NCBI GenBank assembly: GCA_944324555.1
Contig: CALUWU010000022.1
Coordinates: 1-50,958 of the forward strand
DNA length: 50,958 nt
Direction: 5' to 3'
DNA from: an uncultured Desulfovibrio sp.
GTDB taxonomy: Bacteria > Desulfobacterota > Desulfovibrionia > Desulfovibrionales > Desulfovibrionaceae
The notes beneath the pieces were generated by a model. The model saw nothing but the letters and a program-made list of their open reading frames with translations, searched no databases and was not told the origin of the DNA. Shown piece by piece: positions 17,262-25,900 of the stretch. The position numbers and the translations under genes were made by a program. The stretch's first letter is position 1; every line of letters begins with the position of its first letter.

Positions 17262-19451
17262 TTATAATTGTTTTATATTTTTAAATATAACAGTATCGCT
17301 TCTTTGGAAAGATGCTGCGAGATATTCGCCGAATTTTCTGCGCTCTTTTTGAGAAGGTAGAGGATGTGTTGTCAAGGAATCTTCAAGCGCATCCGCGACG
17401 CGCTGAATGGCCTGATCTGGGACATGCGCACTGTAACCAGCATGAAGAGCCAGGAAGGACGGCCAGTGTTTACGTAAAGTCTCTATATTTTCCTTCGTTT
17501 GCAAAATCTTTTTCTTCAATTCCTCTTTGCTGTTCGCAATATAATAAGCTCCCATAGGATTTTTAAATTTATCGACTTTCTCTCCATGAGGATTAAAATA
17601 GATAACAGGGCGATTCATGGCAATTGCCTCAATGATGCCAGAGCCAAAACGCGAAATAAAGATCGATCCATGCCATATCGCATCGTACATTGTTTCAGAT
17701 GTGACATTATAGGCAGAAAAATCTCCTTTATCTGCAGGATGTTGTGAAATTGTATATTTAATATTTAATTCATTACATGCGTCAACAGCGGCTTTTACCC
17801 AATCATCGCGCTTGTCTGTTAAGACGTTGTAAGAAAAATTGGAATTGATAACGATAGGATCATCGAAAGAAAAAGGATAACACTTTGCTTCTGTTGCTAA
17901 TTTGGAAATACGAGGAATGCCGCCTTCATAAATTTTTTGTTTAGTTCCTTGGAAATATTTCATGTCAAAGGCGCAAGGCGTTATGACATGATCGCAAGTT
18001 CTGTAGGTATTACGTACACGACCTGTATCGGCATCGTTATAGTCTTGGACCCCTTCTACAATCCCCATAGCCACAATGCCGGCCTTTTTTGCCGCTAGCA
18101 TCGCTGGATATGTAATAGCCTTATCCCAGTCGTTAAAAACGACGACAGCTTTTGGAGAAAAATCACCAAAGCAAAGTTGCGCTAGGCTGACATGAGGTAT
18201 ATCAGCTTTGGCCAACACAGACCGTACGCCTTCATCTCGATATATAGCTGAACAGTCTGCAACGACAAAGCTGAGCCCTTTTTCTTCAAGATACGGTTGG
18301 AGAAGTTGTACGGTTGCTGTATGATAATCTTTATGCGGGATAAAGGCGATATCTATGTTGCGCTGCCATTCTGCAGAATATATGTTTGAACTTTCTTCTT
18401 CTACATTTAAACTATTATTTAATCTTGTTTCTGTGATGAGTTGTGATAAAAAATTTGTAATTGCCAGATCATATGTTTTTAGCTCTTTTTGATCCTTTTT
18501 CAAGGAAACATTACTACGTTGAAGTCCGTAGCGTACGAGTTCAAAAGCATCAAGAGTAGTAGGAAAGCCTTGATAAAAGTGAGGAAGATATTGAGAAATT
18601 TCTTTGATATCTATTTCTATATTGTTAACAAGCTGCATCCCGACAAAACGCAAAATTCTATTTGCATACTTTTCTTCTTTTACATATTGATATGCAGGCT
18701 CATTCAATCTAATCGCAGCAATAGAAAAAAAAGTATTTTTTTTAACTTTTATATTATTATTACTATATATTTTCAAAGCATATTTTAAATGAGGACGTGC
18801 ATCTCGTCGAATCATTGAGTTTGCTTTTTCTCTATAAAAGGCATTTTGTGTATTTGTCGGAATATAAATAAAACCATGCCGAAGGATACGAGTCCAAAAA
18901 TCAAAATCTTCAGCGCCTAGAGTCAGTCTTTCATCAAACCCGCCTACGCCGCAAGCAATACTGCGACGTGTCAGAGGGGAGTGTACGACAAACGGATTAT
19001 CACCTCCTGTATATTGAAAAGAGATAACAGGACTACTTACTTTTGTACTTTCAGGACAATCTTTTTGATGTTCAGGAATGCCTCTATGCGTACTGTAACA
19101 ACCTGCGATATGCGCGCCTTTGTATTTTTGTGCTGTTGCATATCGTTCTTCCAGACAGGTTTTACTTAAAAGATCGTCGGCATCCAGAAATATAACAAAT
19201 TCGCCTGAAGCATAAAGCAATCCAATATTTCTTGCGGCTGGTAACTTTGAATTAATTTTACAACTGACAATATGGAAGCGGCTATCTCCATCTATAGCTT
19301 TTTGAGCGCATTCAATACTCTTATCGCTGGAACAATCATCAACAATAATACATTCAAATTCCTTGAATTTTTGAGCTCTGAGACATTTGATTGTATAGCC
19401 AATAAATTTTTCTTCATTCCAGAGAGGAACAATAACAGATATTTTAGGCAT
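17262..19451 (-). CDS. Two-domain glycosyltransferase: GT2 plus CDP-glycerol-transferase-like GT-B
   Basis: A 729-residue protein starting MPKISVIVPLWNEEKFIGYT at 19451; its ribosome site AAGGATC lies inside the end of the cytidylyltransferase gene, with an 8-bp overlap. Residues 1 to about 260 are a GT2 (GT-A) domain with VDDCSSDKS and the metal-binding DAD at 90-92. From about residue 365 a second unit begins (NIDIAFIPHKDYHTA) with a GT-B-like tail: SRFGSGIIEAIAMNRPVIYF. It resembles CDP-glycerol glycerophosphotransferases and related capsule polymerases. It may join a sugar and a second unit such as a phosphopolyol or the CMP-activated sugar made by its neighbour (inference). It is strongly A+T-rich. 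Confidence 0.82.
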   Translation of the reverse strand: MPKISVIVPLWNEEKFIGYTIKCLRAQKFKEFECIIVDDCSSDKSIECAQKAIDGDSRFHIVSCKINSKLPAARNIGLLYASGEFVIFLDADDLLSKTCLEERYATAQKYKGAHIAGCYSTHRGIPEHQKDCPESTKVSSPVISFQYTGGDNPFVVHSPLTRRSIACGVGGFDERLTLGAEDFDFWTRILRHGFIYIPTNTQNAFYREKANSMIRRDARPHLKYALKIYSNNNIKVKKNTFFSIAAIRLNEPAYQYVKEEKYANRILRFVGMQLVNNIEIDIKEISQYLPHFYQGFPTTLDAFELVRYGLQRSNVSLKKDQKELKTYDLAITNFLSQLITETRLNNSLNVEEESSNIYSAEWQRNIDIAFIPHKDYHTATVQLLQPYLEEKGLSFVVADCSAIYRDEGVRSVLAKADIPHVSLAQLCFGDFSPKAVVVFNDWDKAITYPAMLAAKKAGIVAMGIVEGVQDYNDADTGRVRNTYRTCDHVITPCAFDMKYFQGTKQKIYEGGIPRISKLATEAKCYPFSFDDPIVINSNFSYNVLTDKRDDWVKAAVDACNELNIKYTISQHPADKGDFSAYNVTSETMYDAIWHGSIFISRFGSGIIEAIAMNRPVIYFNPHGEKVDKFKNPMGAYYIANSKEELKKKILQTKENIETLRKHWPSFLALHAGYSAHVPDQAIQRVADALEDSLTTHPLPSQKERRKFGEYLAASFQRSDTVIFKNIKQL

Positions 19452-20139
19452 GAGATCCTTCTTTGTCATGTTGTATAAGAAACATTTTTTCTGCTATCGA
19501 GAAATCATCCTCAGTATCGATATCGTAGGATTCCTGCTGACTCATGATAAAAATATATGGCTTTTTCCCGATGCGATTTCTTTTATTATCAATAAAAGAT
19601 TGTCGAGAAAAAATATATATACAACTATTTTCTTCATAGATAGGATCGAGATCCTGCGTATTTTGCAGTATCTGAGGATTATGATTCAAAGGTAAAAAAT
19701 CTTTATCATATAGGCGTTGTTGAAGCTTCTTTGCTGAAAAGAGAGAATCATATTGTTCTATATTTTCGCAATATTTTAATATAGCCTTTTCAATTGTTTT
19801 TCTTGATAGTAGCGGATTTGTGCTATGCGTTTGAAGGAATATTTCTCCTTCACTGTGTGCAATATCATAATCAAGTATAGTATTCATTGGAATATGCCCG
19901 CCGCATATTTCAGCAGGACGATCATGAAAGCGAACTTTTGGATACTGACATGTCAATTTCTTTATTGTATCGCTATCGGTATTGATAATTATTTTTGTGA
20001 TAACGGAGATTTCAGACAATGTGTCCAGAATGTGGCAACACAGCGGCTTCCCGGCAAAGCTGCGAATATTTTTGAGGGGAACACGCTCAGAATGTCCCTT
20101 CATAGGAACCAGAGCAGTAATCTCAGGATTCTTAATCAT
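19444..20139 (-). CDS. CMP-sugar cytidylyltransferase (NeuA-like)
   Basis: A 231-residue protein starting MIKNPEITALVPMKGHSERV at 20139 behind GGGAG; the longer frame upstream lies inside the epimerase gene. The N-terminal VPMKGHSERVPLKN is the nucleotide-binding loop of CMP-acylneuraminate and CMP-Kdo synthetases. INTDSD, FLQTHSTNPLLS and the late DIDTEDDFSIAE are also diagnostic. It would activate an acidic sugar as its CMP derivative. No condensing synthase (NeuB, PseI or LegI type) or sugar-specific dehydratase and aminotransferase set is present, so the sugar is not identified and may be made elsewhere. It overlaps the epimerase gene and the glycosyltransferase gene by 8 bp each. Confidence 0.88.
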   Translation of the reverse strand: MIKNPEITALVPMKGHSERVPLKNIRSFAGKPLCCHILDTLSEISVITKIIINTDSDTIKKLTCQYPKVRFHDRPAEICGGHIPMNTILDYDIAHSEGEIFLQTHSTNPLLSRKTIEKAILKYCENIEQYDSLFSAKKLQQRLYDKDFLPLNHNPQILQNTQDLDPIYEENSCIYIFSRQSFIDNKRNRIGKKPYIFIMSQQESYDIDTEDDFSIAEKMFLIQHDKEGSHA

Positions 20140-21019
20140 TTTTTCTCCCTTCATGCTGCTGCATAGATATTTCTTCAAGACAGTCCAGTAATCCCTGACC
20201 AAAGTCTATAAATTCATTCCGGGTAATTTTTGTACCCACATGAGGATTAAAACTATAGGGGGTTAACGTATAATGACAGGAATCTTCACGCTCCTTTATC
20301 GTAATTGTTATTTTTTTATCTATTATTTCACATATCATTTTTAGGATATCTGCATATTCAAATTTTTCATTCCCTGTTATGATGATATCTTTATTTTCAT
20401 ACTTTGGATCAAGTATTGATACTGATATTTCAGCAGCATCTTGAACATGTATATATTCTCGAAGTTCCTTGCCTGTTCCTTTGTATATAATCTCTCCATT
20501 AATAAGAGCACTCTTTAATAGATTGTAAATTGAATTTCTTTCATCAGCTCTTCGGCCATACAATGAACCATATCGGATGTTAGTATATTTAAGGCCATAA
20601 ATTTCACTGAAGTCATGTATGAGGTTTTCACAAGCTATTTTTGTCGTTTTATATATATATCCATATTTACTAAATACATAAGCTGAACTTGCGAATATGA
20701 GACGCTTTATAGAGTGTTTGACGCATGACTCAAGTATGTTAAGAGTTCCAAGCGCATTAATTTCAAAAGCCTGGCGGGGATTTTTTTTACAGTCTTCAAT
20801 ACCGGATATCCCGGAAAAATGGTAGACGATATCCTTGCCTTGGATAGCTTTGTCTACGATATCCTTATCAGTAATATCGCCTATAATCGTTTTTATTTGA
20901 GGAGAAGCATACTTTGAAGCATGAATATCAAAGATTGTAACGTCATGCCCTTCTTTTTCCAGGGCATCGACAATATGGCTGCCAAGAAAACCAGAACCGC
21001 CAGTAACCAGTATCTTCAT
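20132..21019 (-). CDS. NAD-dependent sugar epimerase/dehydratase
   Basis: A 295-residue extended short-chain dehydrogenase/reductase starting MKILVTGGSGFLGSHIVDAL at 21019; residues upstream in the same frame overlap the GT25 gene and lack family likeness. It has the glycine-rich GGSGFLG NAD site, the beta-4 segment VYHFSGIS, the SSAYVF serine region and the catalytic Tyr-x3-Lys in YKTTK. NIRYGSLYGRR is the conserved loop after the catalytic helix. It would interconvert or oxidise/dehydrate a nucleotide sugar. Coupling to the cytidylyltransferase suggests both act on the same precursor. The exact reaction cannot be assigned. Confidence 0.88.
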   Translation of the reverse strand: MKILVTGGSGFLGSHIVDALEKEGHDVTIFDIHASKYASPQIKTIIGDITDKDIVDKAIQGKDIVYHFSGISGIEDCKKNPRQAFEINALGTLNILESCVKHSIKRLIFASSAYVFSKYGYIYKTTKIACENLIHDFSEIYGLKYTNIRYGSLYGRRADERNSIYNLLKSALINGEIIYKGTGKELREYIHVQDAAEISVSILDPKYENKDIIITGNEKFEYADILKMICEIIDKKITITIKEREDSCHYTLTPYSFNPHVGTKITRNEFIDFGQGLLDCLEEISMQQHEGRKND

Positions 21020-21047
21020 TTTGTTCTCGTATTTTACGGAGGAATTT

Positions 21048-22391
21048 TTAGCGCAACACATAGGCAATTTCATCGATTGTTCCCATAGAACGCGCCTGTT
21101 GATTCCCAGCATACATCGCCTTGGTTGTTATTGCAAGTATCTCATTTTGCGTAATTTTTTTCCCTCGCGGCCATGCAAGGATAATGTCTGATGCAACTTT
21201 GTTTATCAGAAGATTTTTTTGGGCTTGCAACGCAGGGACTGTCAGCGGGGGAAATACATGATAATCATGCTGAGGTGCGTCTTCAGTAATTTCTTGAAAC
21301 CCTGTTGCTGTTTCGCGCAAAAAATGAAAATGAATCTCTAACGCTGCTGTTTTTAGTTTATCTTTCATAGCTTCTGCTATTTTCATATCCTCTTGCAGCA
21401 CAATTGAAATGGTAAAAACTGCCTTGTATTCATCATATCTTGATATATTCCAATTCATCTTGAGGCTATGTTCACGTTGCTCTCTTTTTTCTCTAATATT
21501 GCTATCCTGAACGTCTGGAATACAGACAGCCTCACTAAACACAAAGCATTTATTTTTATGTTTAAGATAACTTGACCCTAATACGGCATTGTCAAATGGT
21601 CCTATGTTTTCTTTAATATTGAAGTGTACTTCATTGTAGATGTGTTTATCGTAGATGACAGCAAAGCTGCCGCACGTATATCCGGGTATTGGGTTGTATA
21701 TTGAATTGTTAAGTGTATAGTCAAGAAAATACTTTGATTTTTTGTTGCTGTATTCTGAAGCACCCAAAAGAATTATTTTAAAATCATCTGGTATGGTATT
21801 TGCTATTTTGTAAATGAGATTTTCTGCATTCTGATGGAAGAAGACGTCATCGTCAAAAACAAGAATTTTTTCATATTTTTTTTGCATCGCATCTTCTAGA
21901 ATATACTTTTGCGATAGAAGATATCCAAATACATTTGGCGTTAAATCTTTTTTCCAAAACTGTTTGATCTCTTTTGGAATATGCATATCCGAAAATGAAT
22001 AGATGTCGGGGGTGCGGGTTTGAAAGCTATTGAAGGCCTTTTGCGCTTCATTGTTTGAACCATCAACAGCCTCTACCATAGTTACTTGAAGGCCATGATT
22101 ATTCATTTCGCGCAACATGCGAATTCGTCTATCAAGGCGTGATGCTAAACTTATAACATATATTTTATCAATACCAAAAGCATTTTGCAATGCTGTTGCT
22201 AATGAACTTGAGCCGATAGACTCTTCTTTCCGGGCCCACCGCAATCTATTTTTACAATATTCTATATTTGCTCTTGCAAGAGGGGCATGTTCATGATATC
22301 GTTTAGAAAATTGTTCATAACACAGGAGTGCTTTTTCATAGCGACCTTGTTTTATAAAGTTAAACGCTTCTGCAATAAAGTTTGTTGCCAT
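21048..22391 (-). CDS. GT25-family glycosyltransferase with N-terminal repeat-like segment
   Basis: A 447-residue protein. Residues about 1-50 form helix-turn-helix TPR-like repeats (FNFIKQGRYEKALLCYEQF). From about residue 72 a GT25 domain begins with IDKIYVISLASRLDRRIRML, the hallmark of the LPS/collagen-type galactosyltransferase family. It continues with the acidic metal site LVFDDDVFF and GSFAVIYDKHIYNEV. About 150 C-terminal residues have no assigned family. It would add a sugar, often galactose in this family, to the glycan. The start is the ATG at 22391 with GGAT seven bases upstream. It is A+T-rich and lies 9 bp after the small coiled-coil gene. Confidence 0.85.
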   Translation of the reverse strand: MATNFIAEAFNFIKQGRYEKALLCYEQFSKRYHEHAPLARANIEYCKNRLRWARKEESIGSSSLATALQNAFGIDKIYVISLASRLDRRIRMLREMNNHGLQVTMVEAVDGSNNEAQKAFNSFQTRTPDIYSFSDMHIPKEIKQFWKKDLTPNVFGYLLSQKYILEDAMQKKYEKILVFDDDVFFHQNAENLIYKIANTIPDDFKIILLGASEYSNKKSKYFLDYTLNNSIYNPIPGYTCGSFAVIYDKHIYNEVHFNIKENIGPFDNAVLGSSYLKHKNKCFVFSEAVCIPDVQDSNIREKREQREHSLKMNWNISRYDEYKAVFTISIVLQEDMKIAEAMKDKLKTAALEIHFHFLRETATGFQEITEDAPQHDYHVFPPLTVPALQAQKNLLINKVASDIILAWPRGKKITQNEILAITTKAMYAGNQQARSMGTIDEIAYVLR

Positions 22392-22400
22392 AGAAGTATC

Positions 22401-22856
22401 CTAACTGTTCTTTTCTAGTTGAGAATATTTTTCAACTTCTTGCTGTAGAATCGTGAGCTGCTCGAGAAGATAACCGTTTTCTTCTTGAAGTTCCTTAATC
22501 TGTTTGCGTACCTTATATGGGATATAATCATCATATTTAGAAGGGACTTCTTTGGATTGGGAGAGGAACGAAGCGTTTTCTTCGTGGAATTCTTGTTGTT
22601 GCTCTGTAGTCTTTTGGGGAAAGTTACGTTTTTCGCTGATTCCATATTTTACATAATGTTCAATTGCTCCTATTCCATTAGTAGATACATCTGGATTGGC
22701 AGCCATATAAGCTTTTTCGTCGAATAAGCCGCTCCGCCGTAAAGCCTGTATGGTTGCCCTTTGGGGATCCGTTTGCCACAGGTCTCTGGGGGCAAGGGCA
22801 TAAAAATCTTCAATTGAAAATTCTTTTGGAAGAGCGAAAGGCAAGGTCTCTGTCAT
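22401..22856 (-). CDS. Small protein with NPDV-type glycosyltransferase-associated motif and coiled coil
   Basis: A 151-residue protein starting MTETLPFALPKEFSIEDFYA at 22856 behind AGGAG. Residues 42-80 carry SGLFDEKAYMAANPDV, then EHYVKYGISEKRNFP. This short repeat type (FD...Y...NPDV...HY...G..E.R) usually sits at the ends of large glycosyltransferases and capsule proteins. Residues about 113-150 are a Glu/Gln/Leu-rich coiled coil. There is no signal peptide. It is the first gene of the A+T-rich cassette, about 40 bp beyond the terminator at 22898-22940. It may be a scaffold linking cassette enzymes, or a remnant of a larger glycosyltransferase; no function is known. Confidence 0.7.
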   Translation of the reverse strand: MTETLPFALPKEFSIEDFYALAPRDLWQTDPQRATIQALRRSGLFDEKAYMAANPDVSTNGIGAIEHYVKYGISEKRNFPQKTTEQQQEFHEENASFLSQSKEVPSKYDDYIPYKVRKQIKELQEENGYLLEQLTILQQEVEKYSQLEKNS

Positions 22857-22897
22857 TATTTGGCAACTCCTTGAATATAAAGGAAAAATTTTATAAA

Positions 22898-22940
22898 ATA
22901 TAACAGTGACGCTTACTTTTGGCAAGCGTCACTGTTATAT
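22898..22940 (-). terminator. Intrinsic terminator at the cassette boundary
   Basis: A perfect 17-bp inverted repeat (22898-22914 and 22924-22940) with a 9-base loop lies just after the stop of the radical-SAM/glycosyltransferase gene. On the minus strand it is followed by TTTATAAAATTTTTCC. It should end or reduce transcription from the upstream block, so the A+T-rich cassette needs its own promoter or depends on readthrough. Confidence 0.85.
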
Positions 22941-22943
22941 GCG

Positions 22944-25900
22944 TTAGTTTGTATGTGTTGTCGCTACAGCATGCAGCAGCGCCCGGATCAAACATGGCTG
23001 TAGAGGTTCTATTGAGTGTTTTTGTAATTTGTGCACCGGCAGCCAATAATCTGTTGCAACAGAATCGAGCAGTGCAAAAAGAGCTGCGTCCGCCATGGCG
23101 TTCCAAGCCTTTTTGTCTTGTAACAAGAGCTGCCAGCTGGCGAAGTATTTTTCGACTTCGGCAGCCGATATGGAAACATCCTTGGAAGATGGCACTGTCT
23201 CTGCTTGGCGATAAAGGGCTATCGTCGAGCTCATTTGAATGCGCGCATGAGGAAGCAGAGACAATACAAAGTGTTCTTGCCAGCGAGGAGCTTCTGCGGA
23301 AAAGGTTGATTCCGCCAGCAGAGAACGACGAAATACCATCCCTGCTCCATCAATGGGAATCCCTTTTTCCAAGAAACAGACTGCCAGCTCGGAGCCTTTT
23401 TTTATCGTATCGTCTGACAATGTGAAAGTTAGAGTATTCGCTCTTTCAGTACGGCTTGAGGAAAAGACGTATATATCTGATGTTGAGGCGTGCAGTTGCT
23501 GTACTGCTTCCGATAGAAAATCAGATGAAAGTTCGTCATTTTCATCAAGGAAGACAACCCCCTGCCCACGTGCATGCTGTAAGCCGATATTGCGACAATG
23601 CGCAGGATGCGCTGTTTTCTGCATGCGGAAGAGGTGGAGCTGCGGATACATGTCCGTCAGATCTTCCAATGCTATTCGCGTTGAGGCATCGCAGCCGTTG
23701 TCGATAAGCAGACATTCTGTCTGTGATGGATCCATACGTTGCAGGAGTTCCATCATCGCTGGCGCGAGCATATTTTCCACTGTGATGATCAGTGAGAGAA
23801 CTGGCTGCAAACCTAGGTCCTGGGATATGGCGCCGTAGGAAATAGATTCGGGAGGCGCGGCGGGAGTTGAAGCTAGTTGTACCGGGACAGTCGATAATGG
23901 CAGCGCTGCCGCAATGTCGTCCAGTAATTCTGGAAGCTGAGCCATTATTTTCATAAATTTTTCCGGCAACAGTTCTTCGAAATCCGTAATGTTGTCGATT
24001 TCCCGCAGGCATTGGCTCAGCGGATGTTGAATATCCGCGAAGCGACGACGTATCCAGGCTGCCCACAAGGAATCATCCCCGGGCAGATTATGCGCCGCGC
24101 GAAAACGAAGCGCGAGGTCCAGCTCTTCAAAGAAAGCGCGAATGCTTTCCCGTGGTTTGACTGGAGAAGCAGCCTCGTCGTCGCAATGTTCGGTCAGCTG
24201 GCCGGGGAGCGAAAGAATCTTGTCTGCCAGATAGAGGAACTGGAAAGTAAAAATATCGCTCTCTTGTCCGCTTTGGGCGTTGACTGTCAGCAAGTGCTTT
24301 CGCAACAGGGGCGTCGCAAAGATCTTATCACGCAAGCCTGGCGCGCCAAATTGTCCCGTAAGGAAGCGCGTCAGTGCCAGCGCGCCTTTCATGACCTGCC
24401 GTGTCAGCCCTTCGGACGAAAGCACGGCCATATCGGCATGTTCCTCTTCAAGAGCGGTAACTGTCGTGGACAGGGCCTGATCCGCAAACGTATCGCCACA
24501 GACGAGCAAACAGGCATAGTCGCCCTGCGCCATGTCCAGACCGGCATTCCATGCGGCCTGCAGAGAAAACGTCTCGTCAAAGCGGAAGGGGCGCACCTGC
24601 CAGGGAGCGCGGCGGGCAAAGGCGTCCGCCGTTGTGCTTGCGGCGCCGCTCGCGTCGTCCAGCACGACGATAATTTCCAGCCGGGGCAAGGGTTGGGCCA
24701 GCGCGCTTTCCAGAGAACGCGCCAGAGCTTCTCCGTCCTGCGTTGCGGGCAGAATGACGGAGAGCAGCGGAGGGCTATCCTTGTAACGGGGAGGAAGCGG
24801 CATCCGGCGAGCGCTAAGGGTACGCGGCATGGCATGCAGGCAAAGACCGTCTTCTTCGGTAAGATGCAGCGCATATTCCGGCAAGGCCTCGTGCAGCAAA
24901 AGTATCAAATCGAGCCAGTCCGTTTCTGGAAGCTCCATCATGATACCTGGATGATACCACTGGATACGAGGTAGCAGCGCGCGAAGTTGTTGCGCCGTCA
25001 TGTTCGGCGCAAGATGCAGGATACCGTTTTCCTCGTGGAGTACGGGCGTCGATTGAGACTGCGCAGCGATTTCGCCGGCGGAGGATTTTTCGTCGTGCTT
25101 TTGGCTTGTTTCCTTGTCTGGCGCCAAGCCGTTGTCTGCCTTGGCTGGAACCTTGACGGCTGCATTTACGGTGGTGTTGTCTTCATCTTCCAGAACAAGA
25201 AGATCCGAGGCCATGGCCTGCACGGCTGCGGGAACGGCGGAGGGCATGTCCTCGCCGGAGGTCAGCAGCGTTTTTTTGAGACGACGCTCAAAGCATGCGC
25301 GATCCTCTTCGTTTTCAAGGATATTCCAGACGTGCAGAATATCCGCGCGTCGTTCTTGCCAGAGCTGAGGCGCGCCTCCCCTTTCGCCCTGACAAGCGAC
25401 ATGGTATCGCTTCAGGCGTTGACGCAGACGCTGTTCATCCGTCATGCCCGTGTGCAGAGGATGACGAATCGCGCCGCCGTCCAGCTCCTGCCGCAGAGCA
25501 GTTCTGCCAAAGGCTTTCAGCCAGGCCTCGGCGTCCGCATGGCTGGGAAAGGAGGGTATCTGAGGGAATCCGGGGCGCATGAGAGGCAACTTCATGACGC
25601 GGGGATGAAAGTCATCATCCTCTGCCGCCAGCCCGAGCGTAAGTTTCCCTTCCGGCGTAACATGGACGCTGGTTGCGCCGAGGCAGCAATAGGGAGCGGA
25701 CCCGGACCCGGCATGCTGCGGCGTTGCCAGCGGCATGCGCGCCGTTATGGCCCAGGCGGGGAGTCTGACAGGAGCGGCGACGGACGTAAAGGCATTCATT
25801 GCCGCTTGCGCCGACGCGGGATCTCCACCAAGCGGGAGACGGATTTCAAGGGCGAAGGGAAGCTGACGGCTGAAAATCGCAAGCTTCTGATAAAGAGTTT

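Noticed and set aside
19444-20139. Naming the cytidylyltransferase as a sialic acid enzyme
   Set aside because: No synthase or sialic acid pathway gene is present, so only the general CMP-sugar function is supportable.
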